Both the position numbers and the translations under genes were made by a program. This document shows positions 1 through 6,685 of a stretch of 64,000 bases of DNA, one piece after another. The stretch is from Archaeoglobus sulfaticallidus PM70-1 (GTDB lineage Archaea; Halobacteriota; Archaeoglobi; Archaeoglobales; Archaeoglobaceae): contig NC_021169.1 in assembly GCF_000385565.1 (NCBI RefSeq), positions 1,346,571 to 1,410,570 on the forward strand. The letters are read 5' to 3'. The notes below the pieces were generated by a model. That model was not told where the DNA came from and did not search any database. It was given only the letters and a program-made list of their open reading frames with translations. Every line of letters begins with the position of its first letter. Position 1 is the first letter of the stretch.

Positions 1-224
1 TAAAAGAGCTTTTTGAGAAGGCAGGCGAGGCTGGACTGGCACTTAGCAAGCAGGCAGCTGGACACCTCATAAGGGTCTTTTCTCATGTCGAATTTAACGC
101 AGATGTTCGAAGAGACGGAAACAAACTCGTTGCCGTCAAAATCGAAGAAGGATACCTGAGAGAAGAGAACCGCCGAAAACTCAAGCAGGAGCTGGAAGTT
201 ATCGGGCGTGGTGTTGAAGCATGA
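1..224 (+). CDS. C-terminal end of a viral hypothetical protein (5' truncated by window)
   Basis: An open frame enters the window and ends at the TGA at 222-224, giving about 73 residues. They are charged and helix-prone, ending in a Lys/Glu/Arg-rich stretch. The stop overlaps the ATG of the next gene (ATGA at 221-224), which fits translational coupling in a compact viral operon. I do not recognise the family, and the N-terminal part lies outside the window. Confidence 0.6.
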   Translation, partial: KELFEKAGEAGLALSKQAAGHLIRVFSHVEFNADVRRDGNKLVAVKIEEGYLREENRRKLKQELEVIGRGVEA

Positions 225-523
225 AGATTGACTTTAATGAACTAGTTGCAATAGCATTTCTTGAGAGGTCCAGAAGATACAACCTGAAGATCAAGGACTC
301 AATCAGACAGAAAGCGAAGGAGGCAATCGAGAGGCACAATCTGACACAGGAACAGATCAACCTGATTTATAAGGTGTTTACGGGGGACAGTCAGGCAGAA
401 TGCAACCACCCTCTCCCGGCGGGACTCTCTTATCCATCTAATCAAACCCCCCACCCTGTCCATGCTCATACCCCGTTGCCAGCTCGATACCGGGAAGAGG
501 GTGAGGGGAGTGATGCACGATGA
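221..523 (+). CDS. Small viral hypothetical protein
   Basis: A 100-residue protein of unknown function. The first half (about 1-55) is charged and predicted helical; the second half is Pro/His-rich and looks low-complexity. Its ATG overlaps the preceding stop, and its own stop at 521-523 overlaps the next ATG at 520, so it sits in a run of four-base overlaps typical of viral early operons. The coding reality of the Pro-rich tail is less certain than that of the N-terminus. Confidence 0.55.
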   Translation: MKIDFNELVAIAFLERSRRYNLKIKDSIRQKAKEAIERHNLTQEQINLIYKVFTGDSQAECNHPLPAGLSYPSNQTPHPVHAHTPLPARYREEGEGSDAR

Positions 524-621
524 ACTGTGCCTACTGTGGCCATCCAATCTCGCAGGATGGTGCTGTTTCTGACGGTTATGTGGTCCTCTGCGAGGAGTGC
601 TACAATCATCTTTACAGGTGA
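520..621 (+). CDS. Tiny zinc-ribbon protein (33 aa)
   Basis: Starts at the ATG at 520, which overlaps the upstream stop. The 33-residue product carries two Cys-x2-Cys pairs (residues 3/6 and 24/27) about 18 residues apart, the spacing of a small treble-clef or zinc-ribbon finger. Little else can fit in the chain, so it is probably a minimal DNA- or protein-binding module. The call rests on the Cys pattern and the packed gene order. Confidence 0.55.
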   Translation: MNCAYCGHPISQDGAVSDGYVVLCEECYNHLYR

Positions 622-625
622 TATT

Positions 626-955
626 ATGCTCAAATGTCCGTATCACGGATGCAAGTTCAAATCCAAGACCCTGATGAGGCTGATCAGGCACGTTCGAGTA
701 AGACACCCGCTGAATGGGAAGTGTCCAGCGTGCGGAAGGGAGTTTAAAGAGGTAATGTGTCACATCGCACATGAGGTAAGAGACAACGCTGACGAGGATC
801 ACGCTGTATATTACGGGCTTTACAGCAAATCCAAGGGCGGTTCACAGTCAAAAGTGCTTTCCTGGGCGAGAGATGTTGCGATGTCTGTTCTGGAGGTCGA
901 CGATGGGTTTGTTGAATTCGGGAGGGTAAGGTGCAGGAGAGATGAACGAGTTTGA
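626..955 (+). CDS. C2H2-like zinc-finger protein
   Basis: The ATG at 626 begins a 109-residue protein. The frame is open further upstream, but that part overlaps the preceding tiny zinc-ribbon gene, so the downstream ATG was chosen. Residues 1-30 hold a Cys-x4-Cys then His-x4-His arrangement (classical C2H2-like finger). A second Cys-x2-Cys with a nearby Cys and His pair lies around 34-55. Two-finger proteins of this type are common in archaeal viruses as transcription regulators; the target is unknown. Confidence 0.65.
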   Translation: MLKCPYHGCKFKSKTLMRLIRHVRVRHPLNGKCPACGREFKEVMCHIAHEVRDNADEDHAVYYGLYSKSKGGSQSKVLSWARDVAMSVLEVDDGFVEFGRVRCRRDERV

Positions 956-1043
956 CGAACTTGATGAGCTTTTCAGGCTCGCGGATGCGGTTATAGAAGA
1001 GATTGAGAAAATAGATTTTGATGAGCTGGAGGATGTGGTATGA
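942..1043 (+). CDS. Very small acidic protein (33 aa)
   Basis: A 33-residue, strongly acidic, helix-prone peptide (many Asp/Glu, few basic residues). It overlaps the end of the zinc-finger gene by 14 nt, and its TGA overlaps the next ATG (ATGA at 1040-1043). The conserved overlap pattern on both sides supports real coding. Small acidic viral proteins can act as DNA mimics, but nothing in the sequence proves that here. Confidence 0.45.
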   Translation: MNEFDELDELFRLADAVIEEIEKIDFDELEDVV

Positions 1044-1609
1044 GGCCCATAAGCATTGAAATTAACAATAAGTTCAGGGAGGATGTCGCCTATTACGCTC
1101 ATATCGTTGTCCAGGACTCGTTTAAGAACAAAATGAAACCCCGCTTCGGTGATGGGGGCTTCGTCAAGCACTACATTGGCAAGATGGGAGAGATGGCCTT
1201 CTTCCGCTTTTGCATGCAGAACGGCATAGCTGTCAAGCACATCCCGTTCAGGGACGATTACTCAACCCTGAACGATAAAGACGATTTCGTGATAATAACT
1301 CACGGTGTTCAGAGAATTGTAGAGGTTAAGACCTCTGTGCTGAAAAGAAAAGACCCTCTTGATCCACCAGAGGACCTGCAGCTGTTTTACAACAAAAAGC
1401 AGTACGACGAGAAGGCGGAGTACAACCACATAGTTGTTTTCGCCGCCACAAACAGCGAACTGACAAAAATATCCCTCCTCGGCTGGATCCCAGCATACGA
1501 GATCAGGAAATACCCCGTGAGGCGTGATCTCAAGAGCCCCGCGTACGCCATACCCTACAGGGACCTGAGGAGCATGATTATGCTCACGGACAGGGAGATG
1601 ATGATATGA
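1040..1609 (+). CDS. Putative PD-(D/E)XK-like nuclease
   Basis: A 189-residue protein with the spacing of a PD-(D/E)XK nuclease core: a Glu in the first helix (GKMGEMAFF, about residue 51), an acidic strand (DDFVII, about 81-86) and an EVKTS strand (about 93-98) supplying the Glu-x-Lys pair. This fold occurs in viral exonucleases, Holliday-junction resolvases and restriction-like enzymes. It lies just before the sliding clamp in the early operon, which suggests a role in viral DNA replication, recombination or host DNA breakdown. The fold is read by eye and the exact activity is not determined. Confidence 0.55.
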   Translation: MRPISIEINNKFREDVAYYAHIVVQDSFKNKMKPRFGDGGFVKHYIGKMGEMAFFRFCMQNGIAVKHIPFRDDYSTLNDKDDFVIITHGVQRIVEVKTSVLKRKDPLDPPEDLQLFYNKKQYDEKAEYNHIVVFAATNSELTKISLLGWIPAYEIRKYPVRRDLKSPAYAIPYRDLRSMIMLTDREMMI

Positions 1610-1719
1610 CGGCCATAGGGCTTGCGTTAGTCTTCGGATTTGGATTTTTTTGCGGATTTATCGCGTGTATGTGGTTTTTGGGAATTGAGCTGTTCATGAA
1701 AAGCTTCAGGAGGGGTTAG
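1606..1719 (+). CDS. Small single-pass membrane protein (37 aa)
   Basis: A 37-residue protein that is one long hydrophobic helix (about residues 4-30, rich in Gly and Phe) with a basic C-terminal tail (KSFRRG). It starts by ATGA overlap with the nuclease gene and ends two bases before the PCNA start. The composition is clearly membrane-like and the orientation is probably C-terminus in. Function unknown. Confidence 0.55.
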   Translation: MTAIGLALVFGFGFFCGFIACMWFLGIELFMKSFRRG

Positions 1720-1720
1720 G

Positions 1721-2461
1721 TTGGAGGTTGAATGTACGGTTCAGGTAGATGTGGTTAAGGTCGTGTTCAAGGGGCTCAATGCACTCATCACCGAAGCCAG
1801 ATTTAGATTTAGGGAGGATGGGCTGAAAATCAGGGCCGTTGATCCGGCGAATGTTGCAATGGTTCTCGTCGATATTCCTGATGACTCATTCGAGGCGTAC
1901 AGCATTGATGAGGATGAAGTGGTCGTCGGTGTGGATGTAAACAGGGTATATGACTTCGTGAAGGGCATCAAAAACGGTGAGATGATTGACATTGCTGTTG
2001 ACGATGAGAGGCTCGTGCTCACGAACAGGAGCGTTTCATACGAGCTCTCATTGATCGCACCAGACGCAATCAGGAAGGAGCCCAGAGTACCTCAGATAGA
2101 CCTGCCAGCCAGGATCGTGATGGATGCCGAGGAGCTCAAGAAATTCGTCAATCTCGCGGACAAATTCGCCGACCATGTTGTGTTCAGGGCTGATGAGGAT
2201 GGCTTTTACATTGAAGCCGAGGGGGATGTTGACGGCTTAAAGCTTGAAATGGGTGATGCGGATCTCGTAGAATTCAACCAGCAAAAAGCAAAGAGCATGT
2301 TCTCCCTTGAATACCTGAAGGAGTTTGTCAAGATCGCCTCGAAGGGGGATCTTCTGACGATCAGGCTCGGCACCGATTATCCCGTCTGGCTGGCATTTGA
2401 GCTCTGCGAGGGGAAGTGCAAGGTCGAGTACATACTTGCTCCGAGAATCGAGGCGGAGTGA
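1721..2461 (+). CDS. pcn: Virus-encoded PCNA sliding clamp
   Basis: A 246-residue protein with full-length archaeal PCNA architecture: two clamp domains joined by a linker around 110-130, and the C-terminal segment containing KVEYILAPRIE. PCNA forms a trimeric ring around DNA and tethers polymerase, Fen1 and ligase through PIP boxes. The start is a TTG at 1721 two bases after the previous stop; no ATG lies nearby in frame. It belongs to the viral early operon and is not next to host replication genes, so it is probably a viral clamp acquired from an archaeal host. Confidence 0.93.
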   Translation: MEVECTVQVDVVKVVFKGLNALITEARFRFREDGLKIRAVDPANVAMVLVDIPDDSFEAYSIDEDEVVVGVDVNRVYDFVKGIKNGEMIDIAVDDERLVLTNRSVSYELSLIAPDAIRKEPRVPQIDLPARIVMDAEELKKFVNLADKFADHVVFRADEDGFYIEAEGDVDGLKLEMGDADLVEFNQQKAKSMFSLEYLKEFVKIASKGDLLTIRLGTDYPVWLAFELCEGKCKVEYILAPRIEAE

Positions 2462-2465
2462 TAGC

Positions 2466-2714
2466 ATGACATACTTAACTCTCAAATCCCTCTCAGCGGA
2501 GGATTCGCTCAAGGGGCGAAAGATCAAGGCTAAACTTGAAGGCAACGGCACAGCGAAAATAACAATCACAATCAAGGCGGAGAAGAAGGAAGACATCAAA
2601 GAAATCCTGAAAACATTGAAGAAGGGGGCCGTTTTCGAGCTGCAGCTTAAGCCAATCGGCTCGTTGCATGATAGAACGCTTGACGATTTTCAAATTTTTG
2701 GGGAGGGTGGGTAA
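2466..2714 (+). CDS. Small conserved-looking protein after PCNA
   Basis: An 82-residue protein starting at ATG 2466, four bases after the PCNA stop. It is Lys/Glu-rich with an alternating strand-helix pattern (ITITIKAE followed by a Lys-rich helix) and a FELQLKPIG strand near the C-terminus. It looks like a small alpha/beta protein. The neighbouring PCNA suggests a replication accessory role, but there is no recognisable motif. Confidence 0.6.
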   Translation: MTYLTLKSLSAEDSLKGRKIKAKLEGNGTAKITITIKAEKKEDIKEILKTLKKGAVFELQLKPIGSLHDRTLDDFQIFGEGG

Positions 2715-2867
2715 ATGGAAAACGACATAATCGAAGATCTCACGATTGCTGAGGCGAGCATAAAGAGGGCCTGCAAAGCCCTGATCCATAATCAGCCACT
2801 CCTCGCTTCGAGGCTGAAGGGGTTAAGGAACGAGATTCTTGACATTCTTAATTCTATTGAGGGCTGA
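2715..2867 (+). CDS. Small helical protein (50 aa)
   Basis: Begins at the ATG immediately after the preceding TAA (stop and start abut at 2712-2717) and encodes 50 residues forecast as two amphipathic helices with one Cys. Function unknown. The abutting genes argue that it belongs to the same early transcript. Confidence 0.5.
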   Translation: MENDIIEDLTIAEASIKRACKALIHNQPLLASRLKGLRNEILDILNSIEG

Positions 2868-2873
2868 TGCCTG

Positions 2874-3098
2874 ATGTCTGAAGGTGTAGACATAACGAAT
2901 GCAAAATGCGGAATCTGTGGTAGGAGAGTAACCACGGGTGTTAACAAAATGTTAACAAAAACTATGACACAGATTAGCAAGGTTGTTAACAAAATCCGCG
3001 AAAATACCCCTTGCAATGGACAGGTTAAATCATATGGATGTGAGATAAAAAAGCTTGATTTTTCTTTACTTTATTTATTAAAAACGACTAAGTTGTAA
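2874..3098 (+). CDS. Small Cys-x2-Cys protein overlapping GTTAAC repeats
   Basis: A 74-residue frame starting at ATG 2874 with a CGICGRRV zinc-knuckle-like motif at about 12-19. Residues 23-29 read VNKMLTK, a heptapeptide that recurs in the next gene because both frames run through the same DNA repeat (TGTTAACAAAA in tandem). The second half may therefore be constrained as DNA rather than as protein. The coding call is moderate. Confidence 0.45.
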   Translation: MSEGVDITNAKCGICGRRVTTGVNKMLTKTMTQISKVVNKIRENTPCNGQVKSYGCEIKKLDFSLLYLLKTTKL

Positions 3099-3260
3099 AA
3101 ACAATAGTATATTTACTTCGGAGGAAATAAAAATGGAGAGAGGAGATAAAAATATAAGTAGTCATGGGAAGGGAAGTAAAAACGAAAAAGATCAGAACGA
3201 AGTTAACAATATTCTCTCGGATTCTGTTAACAAAACAAAATTTGTTAACAAAATGTTAAC
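2939..3260. repeat. Cluster of seven GTTAAC palindromes (iteron-like)
   Basis: GTTAAC occurs at 2940, 2951, 2985, 3202, 3226, 3244 and 3255, seven times in about 320 bp against a chance rate near one per 4 kb. Two copies form an identical 22-bp direct repeat (TGTTAACAAAA twice, period 11 bp) at 2939-2960 and 3243-3264. An AT-rich stretch (about 3040-3130) lies between the two groups. The 11-bp phasing puts neighbouring sites on one DNA face, as for iterons or multimeric operators. The ribbon-helix-helix protein encoded across the right-hand group is the obvious candidate binder (inference). Confidence 0.7.
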
Positions 3261-3657
3261 AAAATCAGGATCATCAAAATCAAAACTGCAGAGAGTGGAC
3301 TTAAACACATTCAGAAGAATAGACGAGATCAAGAAGAGGTACCAGAGACGGTCTTTTAATGACACTCTCGAGTTTCTTCTCAATTGCTATGATTTTCTTG
3401 AGGGAATAGCTATCAGATACAATTTGGGTGATATAAAATCTGCAACAGAGTTCATAGAAAACCATCTGCCGAAATCGCAGGCCGAAGTGATTCATCAGAA
3501 TGTCTTTGATCTGATCAAAAAGACAGGCATAAACGGAGAGGATGCTGAGGTTCTTATCGATCATTTTCTGCAGACCCTGATTCTTGTTAAGCTGAGGAGA
3601 AAGAGGGCTATTGAAGTTCTCAGGCCGTTTTTGGTAGTGAGAGGTGGTTCTCCTTGA
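3133..3657 (+). CDS. Ribbon-helix-helix DNA-binding protein
   Basis: A 174-residue protein with a good leader (GGAGGAAAT at 3120-3128, then ATG 3133). Residues 1-50 are polar and disordered, including VNKMLTK. Residues 51-85 look like a ribbon-helix-helix unit: a short basic strand (LQRVDLNTF), a helix (RRIDEIKKRY) and a second helix after SFNDT. The C-terminal half is helical, probably for oligomerisation. RHH proteins are archaeal virus regulators or plasmid partition/replication control factors. It is preceded by an AT-rich gap and GTTAAC repeats, so it may bind its own gene region. Confidence 0.65.
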   Translation: MERGDKNISSHGKGSKNEKDQNEVNNILSDSVNKTKFVNKMLTKSGSSKSKLQRVDLNTFRRIDEIKKRYQRRSFNDTLEFLLNCYDFLEGIAIRYNLGDIKSATEFIENHLPKSQAEVIHQNVFDLIKKTGINGEDAEVLIDHFLQTLILVKLRRKRAIEVLRPFLVVRGGSP

Positions 3658-3956
3658 TAGTACAAGCCACCCTGGACTGGAACTTCAGTGCCATCACAAA
3701 TAGGAGAAGAGTGAAGTTCTTGAGAGAAGGAGTCATAGGCCCACTCAGGATGCACATAGGAAAGTGTCAGCCCCATGAGAAGAATTACGGCTACTTGATA
3801 TGTGACAATTACTGGAGCAAAATCATAATTCACGACGCCTTGAACTCCTTCAAAATCACCAAGAAGCCAAGATATTGCAAAACATGCAGGAAGAAAAGCA
3901 GTGGACACGTGGAACGCTATAAGCACTGCTGGGCAGATAGATTCTACATACCCTGA
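3654..3956 (+). CDS. Small Cys/His-rich hypothetical protein
   Basis: A 100-residue frame starting with TTG at 3654, overlapping the previous stop by four bases. It has scattered Cys and His residues, including a YCKTCRKK knuckle near residue 75 and a Cys about 13 residues later, which could bind one zinc ion. Basic overall. It ends the early operon before a less coding-dense stretch. The start codon is uncertain. Confidence 0.45.
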   Translation: MIVQATLDWNFSAITNRRRVKFLREGVIGPLRMHIGKCQPHEKNYGYLICDNYWSKIIIHDALNSFKITKKPRYCKTCRKKSSGHVERYKHCWADRFYIP

Positions 3957-4033
3957 AAGACGATCCAAAAGAGTCCATTGAGGATAAGGTCAGAAGGTTG
4001 GAAGAAGCTGGTTATTCTGGTAGATTTCTGTAA
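3953..4033 (+). CDS. Possible 26-residue coding remnant
   Basis: A short frame from a CTG overlapping the previous TGA to TAA at 4031-4033. It reads as a convincing charged helix (residues such as ESIEDKVRRLEEAG) and is unlike random translation. No ATG, GTG or TTG start is visible, so it may be the 3' remnant of a deleted gene or use a coupled non-standard start. Offered as a weak call. Confidence 0.2.
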   Translation: MKDDPKESIEDKVRRLEEAGYSGRFL

Positions 4034-4086
4034 GTTCGTAAATTTTTTGAGAAAATTTATTATTAAGTAAGTAATGAGATAATAGC

Positions 4087-4230
4087 ATGACAGTCGATTC
4101 CATAATAATAAGTACATTAGTAGGTTATTTTATAACCTATCTCAGCTTTTATTATTTAATCGTAGAGCGGAAAAGAGAAAAAAGAAAAAAAGAAAAGAAA
4201 AATTTTTTAATGTACTTTCAGAAGGATTAA
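4087..4230 (+). CDS. Membrane-anchor N-terminus of a frame-split protein
   Basis: Encodes 47 residues: one transmembrane helix (about residues 5-25, IIISTLVGYFITYLSFYYLI) followed by a very basic stretch (ERKREKRKKEKK) and a short tail. The frame runs through an A-rich tract. At 4185-4191 the codons read A AAA AAA, a classical -1 slippery heptamer. A -1 shift there enters the frame of the next gene with no intervening stop, so 4087-4685 may be one protein. Alternatives are a homopolymer error or an inactivating indel. Confidence 0.5.
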   Translation: MTVDSIIISTLVGYFITYLSFYYLIVERKREKRKKEKKNFLMYFQKD

Positions 4231-4259
4231 AATCAGGCTCGATAACAACATTAGACGAC

Positions 4260-4685
4260 GTGGTAAATGTCTATAAGGGCGTATCTGGATTGGAATCAGA
4301 AGATCTGAGTTACCGATATGGGTTAAGTAAACTACTCCGTGAATTTCTCGTTGAAGTAATTTCCAAAAAAGTAGATAGATCTCTTGATGATGAAACAATA
4401 AGAGAGTGGAAGGAAAAGATAACTAAGTTTATCAAAGAGAATGAAGATATATCACCTTATGCTGACTTGCCTGCTGCTGAAAGAAATATTTTAAGCGATA
4501 TAACGACGTTTCTTGATATGGGTGACGCAGATGCAGTAAAGAGAAAGATTTTAGAATTGGCTGGAATGATCCAAGCAAGACATGATGATTTAAATAGAAT
4601 TCGCTCCATAAACAAGTGGACTGTACCATTATCGGTAATTGGACTGATTCTAACAGTAATATTTGGAATGTTAGCATTGATATAA
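4260..4685 (+). CDS. Helical protein with C-terminal transmembrane segment
   Basis: From the GTG at 4260 this encodes 141 residues: a soluble helical domain and a C-terminal hydrophobic helix (about 119-141). Coding-like sequence in the same frame extends back to about 4191 (reading FFNVLSEGLKSGS), before any usable start, which is why I think it is the C-terminal part of the protein beginning at 4087. The joined product would be about 200 residues with a membrane helix at each end. It is AT-richer than the head genes. Function unknown; membrane cargo is likely. Confidence 0.55.
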   Translation: MVNVYKGVSGLESEDLSYRYGLSKLLREFLVEVISKKVDRSLDDETIREWKEKITKFIKENEDISPYADLPAAERNILSDITTFLDMGDADAVKRKILELAGMIQARHDDLNRIRSINKWTVPLSVIGLILTVIFGMLALI

Positions 4686-4700
4686 GTTTTCGATTCTCTT

Positions 4701-4714
4701 TTTTTAAAGTCAAT
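4701..4714 (+). promoter_or_regulatory. Late-promoter element, copy 1
   Basis: TTTTTAAAGTCAATTC, with AAAGTC starting 26 nt before the ATG at 4732. It matches the element upstream of the other structural operons. The distance suits an archaeal TATA-box position for a leaderless mRNA. Confidence 0.65.
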
Positions 4715-4731
4715 TCGAACCAATCCGAACT

Positions 4732-4812
4732 ATGGCAATTAACAAGATCATCAAGTTCAACCTCGAAGAGCATGCAAACAAGCTCAATCGTCCTTGTGAC
4801 CCACTCTTTTAA
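4732..4812 (+). CDS. 26-residue peptide behind its own late promoter
   Basis: ATG 4732 opens a 26-codon frame (MAINKIIKFNLEEHANKLNR then PCDPLF) ending at TAA 4810-4812. It is preceded at the canonical distance by the late-promoter element, and a second copy of that element overlaps its stop codon. It could be a real small protein, or a relict whose promoter persists. The correct promoter-to-ATG spacing is the main evidence. Confidence 0.4.
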   Translation: MAINKIIKFNLEEHANKLNRPCDPLF

Positions 4813-4818
4813 AGTCTT
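4806..4818 (+). promoter_or_regulatory. Late-promoter element, copy 2 (terminase operon)
   Basis: CTTTTAAAGTCTTG, with AAAGTC starting at 4811, 24 nt before the ATG of the small terminase gene at 4835. There is no Shine-Dalgarno sequence between the element and the ATG. Confidence 0.7.
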
Positions 4819-4834
4819 GCTTTAACGCTCTTTT

Positions 4835-5290
4835 ATGAGCTTTAACAAGAACCCTCAGTGTAAAATCTGTCAAAGCGAACACTGCGACGACATCAACCGC
4901 ATGCTTGCCGAAGGCAGACCTTACTCTGAAATCATCGCCGAGTTCAAAGACAAGATCCCGAATCTCAACAAGACCAATCTTAGCATCCACAAGCGAAAAC
5001 ACTTCAACTTTGTTGGGGAGGCAATTGAGGAATACTATCGATCCCAAAAAGTGTTCGAGGAAGCAAAGAAGAAAGTCATAGATGAGCTTGAGGCCCTCGA
5101 TACCACAGTTGCGAGAGCCTATGAAATCCTGCACAGCAATGAGGCAGAGAAAAAGCCGAGAATAGCAGAAGTGTGGGGAAACCTCATGCTCAGGGCCATC
5201 AAGCTTAAGCACGAGATAGCTGGCAACATAGAGGATCCAGCATCCAAGCTTCTGACCTTCTTCGAGGAGGCGATGAAGGAGGATGAATGA
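4835..5290 (+). CDS. Putative terminase small subunit
   Basis: A 151-residue protein directly before, and overlapping by eight bases, the terminase large subunit gene, which is the usual place for the DNA-recognition subunit. The N-terminus has a Cys-x2-Cys and a further Cys (CKICQSEHC, residues 9-17) and a helix-turn-helix-like region around 25-60 (reading NKTNLSIHKRKHF), resembling zinc-containing DNA-binding N-termini of phage small terminases. The rest is a long helix suited to ring oligomerisation. Role: cutting-site selection during packaging (inference from position and fold). Confidence 0.65.
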   Translation: MSFNKNPQCKICQSEHCDDINRMLAEGRPYSEIIAEFKDKIPNLNKTNLSIHKRKHFNFVGEAIEEYYRSQKVFEEAKKKVIDELEALDTTVARAYEILHSNEAEKKPRIAEVWGNLMLRAIKLKHEIAGNIEDPASKLLTFFEEAMKEDE

Positions 5291-6605
5291 GCTCATTTCC
5301 GAGCTCGGGAAAGACAGGAAGAAGCTCAAGCAGGCTATCAGGGATCCCGTGCTGTTCACCCAGATTTTCCTCAACCACGAGCCACACGAGGCTCAGAAGC
5401 AGATTCTCCGCGACAGACATCAGTTCAAAACTATCGTGGCTGGCAGAAGATTTGGCAAAACAAAAGCAATGGCCTTCTCAACCATTCACTACGCAATAAC
5501 TCACCCTGGATCCATTCAGTTCATTCTTGCTCCATCATACAATCAGGCCAACATCATGTTCTGGGAAATCACAACCCTGCTATCAAAATCGATCCTGGTC
5601 CACTTGGTTGAGAGGGTGTACAAGACTCCCTTCAGCAAGATCATATTCAAGAACGGTAGCGAGATCCATGCCCGCTCAACCACGAAGCCAGAATACCTCA
5701 GAGGGCACAAAGCCCACAGAGTGATCCTCGACGAAGCTGCTTACATCCCGGATGATGTTATCAGCCAGGTTGTCGAGCCAATGCTTGCTGATTACAATGG
5801 ATCCTGGATCAAGATCGGCACACCATTCGGGAAGAACCACTTTTATGACACTTATTTGAAGGGGCAGAGTGAGGGGTTCCCGGACTACTCAAGCTATCGT
5901 TTCCCTTCAACAGCAAACCCACACATCAGCCATGAGTTCATCGAGAAAAAGAAGCGCGAGTACGGAGAGAACTCAATAATCTTTCGAACGGAGTACTTGG
6001 CTGAATTCATAGAGGACCAGAATGCAGTCTTCAAGTGGGCAGACATTCAAAAGAACATCGCAGGAATTCAGCTTATTGACAAAGGGATCAGCGGCAGAAG
6101 GTACGTAATCGGGGTTGATTTAGCAAAGTACATGGACTACACGGTCATCGTTGTGCTCGATGTAACAGAGAAGCCGTACAGGCTGATCTACTTCGAGAGG
6201 TATAATCGCCGCCCTTATGCTGAGACTATTTTCAGGATTAAAGACCTGCACAAGCGTTTCAACCTCGCAAGAGTGCTCATCGATAGTTCAGGAGTTGGTG
6301 ATCCTGTTCTTGAGGATTTGCAGGGGATAGGAGCCGAAGGCTACGTGTTCACATCGAAATCCAAGGTCCAGCTGATTAATAGACTCGTGGCAGCGATGGA
6401 GAATGGGGAAGTGAAGTATCCTTACATCGAGGACCTCATCAAAGAGCTGCAATTCTTCGAGTACCAGCTGACGAGAACCGGAATAAAGATGGGGGCTCGC
6501 CAGGGCTTTAACGATGATTGCGTTATTGCCCTCGCTCTTGCAGTTTGGATTGCTGAACAGCACTCTCACAAGGTCCTCAGGCGAGTTTACGGGGCTACTG
6601 GCTAA
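5283..6605 (+). CDS. terL: Terminase large subunit (DNA-packaging ATPase/nuclease)
   Basis: A 440-residue packaging motor. The ATPase domain has Walker A AGRRFGKT (53-60) and Walker B VILDE (147-151), followed by the coupling segment KIGTPFG (177-183). The RNase H-like nuclease domain carries the acidic residues of GVDLAKYMDYT (Asp279), VLIDSSGVGD (Asp334) and FNDDCVIALALA (Asp411/412). All catalytic positions appear intact. Length is normal for the family. It starts at ATG 5283 inside the end of the small subunit gene, implying coupled translation. Confidence 0.95.
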   Translation: MNELISELGKDRKKLKQAIRDPVLFTQIFLNHEPHEAQKQILRDRHQFKTIVAGRRFGKTKAMAFSTIHYAITHPGSIQFILAPSYNQANIMFWEITTLLSKSILVHLVERVYKTPFSKIIFKNGSEIHARSTTKPEYLRGHKAHRVILDEAAYIPDDVISQVVEPMLADYNGSWIKIGTPFGKNHFYDTYLKGQSEGFPDYSSYRFPSTANPHISHEFIEKKKREYGENSIIFRTEYLAEFIEDQNAVFKWADIQKNIAGIQLIDKGISGRRYVIGVDLAKYMDYTVIVVLDVTEKPYRLIYFERYNRRPYAETIFRIKDLHKRFNLARVLIDSSGVGDPVLEDLQGIGAEGYVFTSKSKVQLINRLVAAMENGEVKYPYIEDLIKELQFFEYQLTRTGIKMGARQGFNDDCVIALALAVWIAEQHSHKVLRRVYGATG

Positions 6606-6685
6606 TTTTGACAAAATCCGATTATTTGAACGATTAAATTGCATCGCCGCTCTATTCGATTCATGAGATCATCTGGATCTAATTT

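Noticed and set aside
299-802. 167-codon minus-strand frame across the early zinc-finger genes
   Set aside because: Opposes four overlapped plus-strand genes with Cys/His motifs and ATGA couplings; no own leader.
2939-3264. CRISPR array
   Set aside because: The GTTAAC repeats are short, irregularly spaced and lie in coding sequence; no repeat-spacer periodicity is present anywhere in the window.
4182-4206. Rho-like or T-tract terminator at the poly-A/poly-T run
   Set aside because: The tract is read through by a plausible protein frame and better explained as a slippery coding tract.
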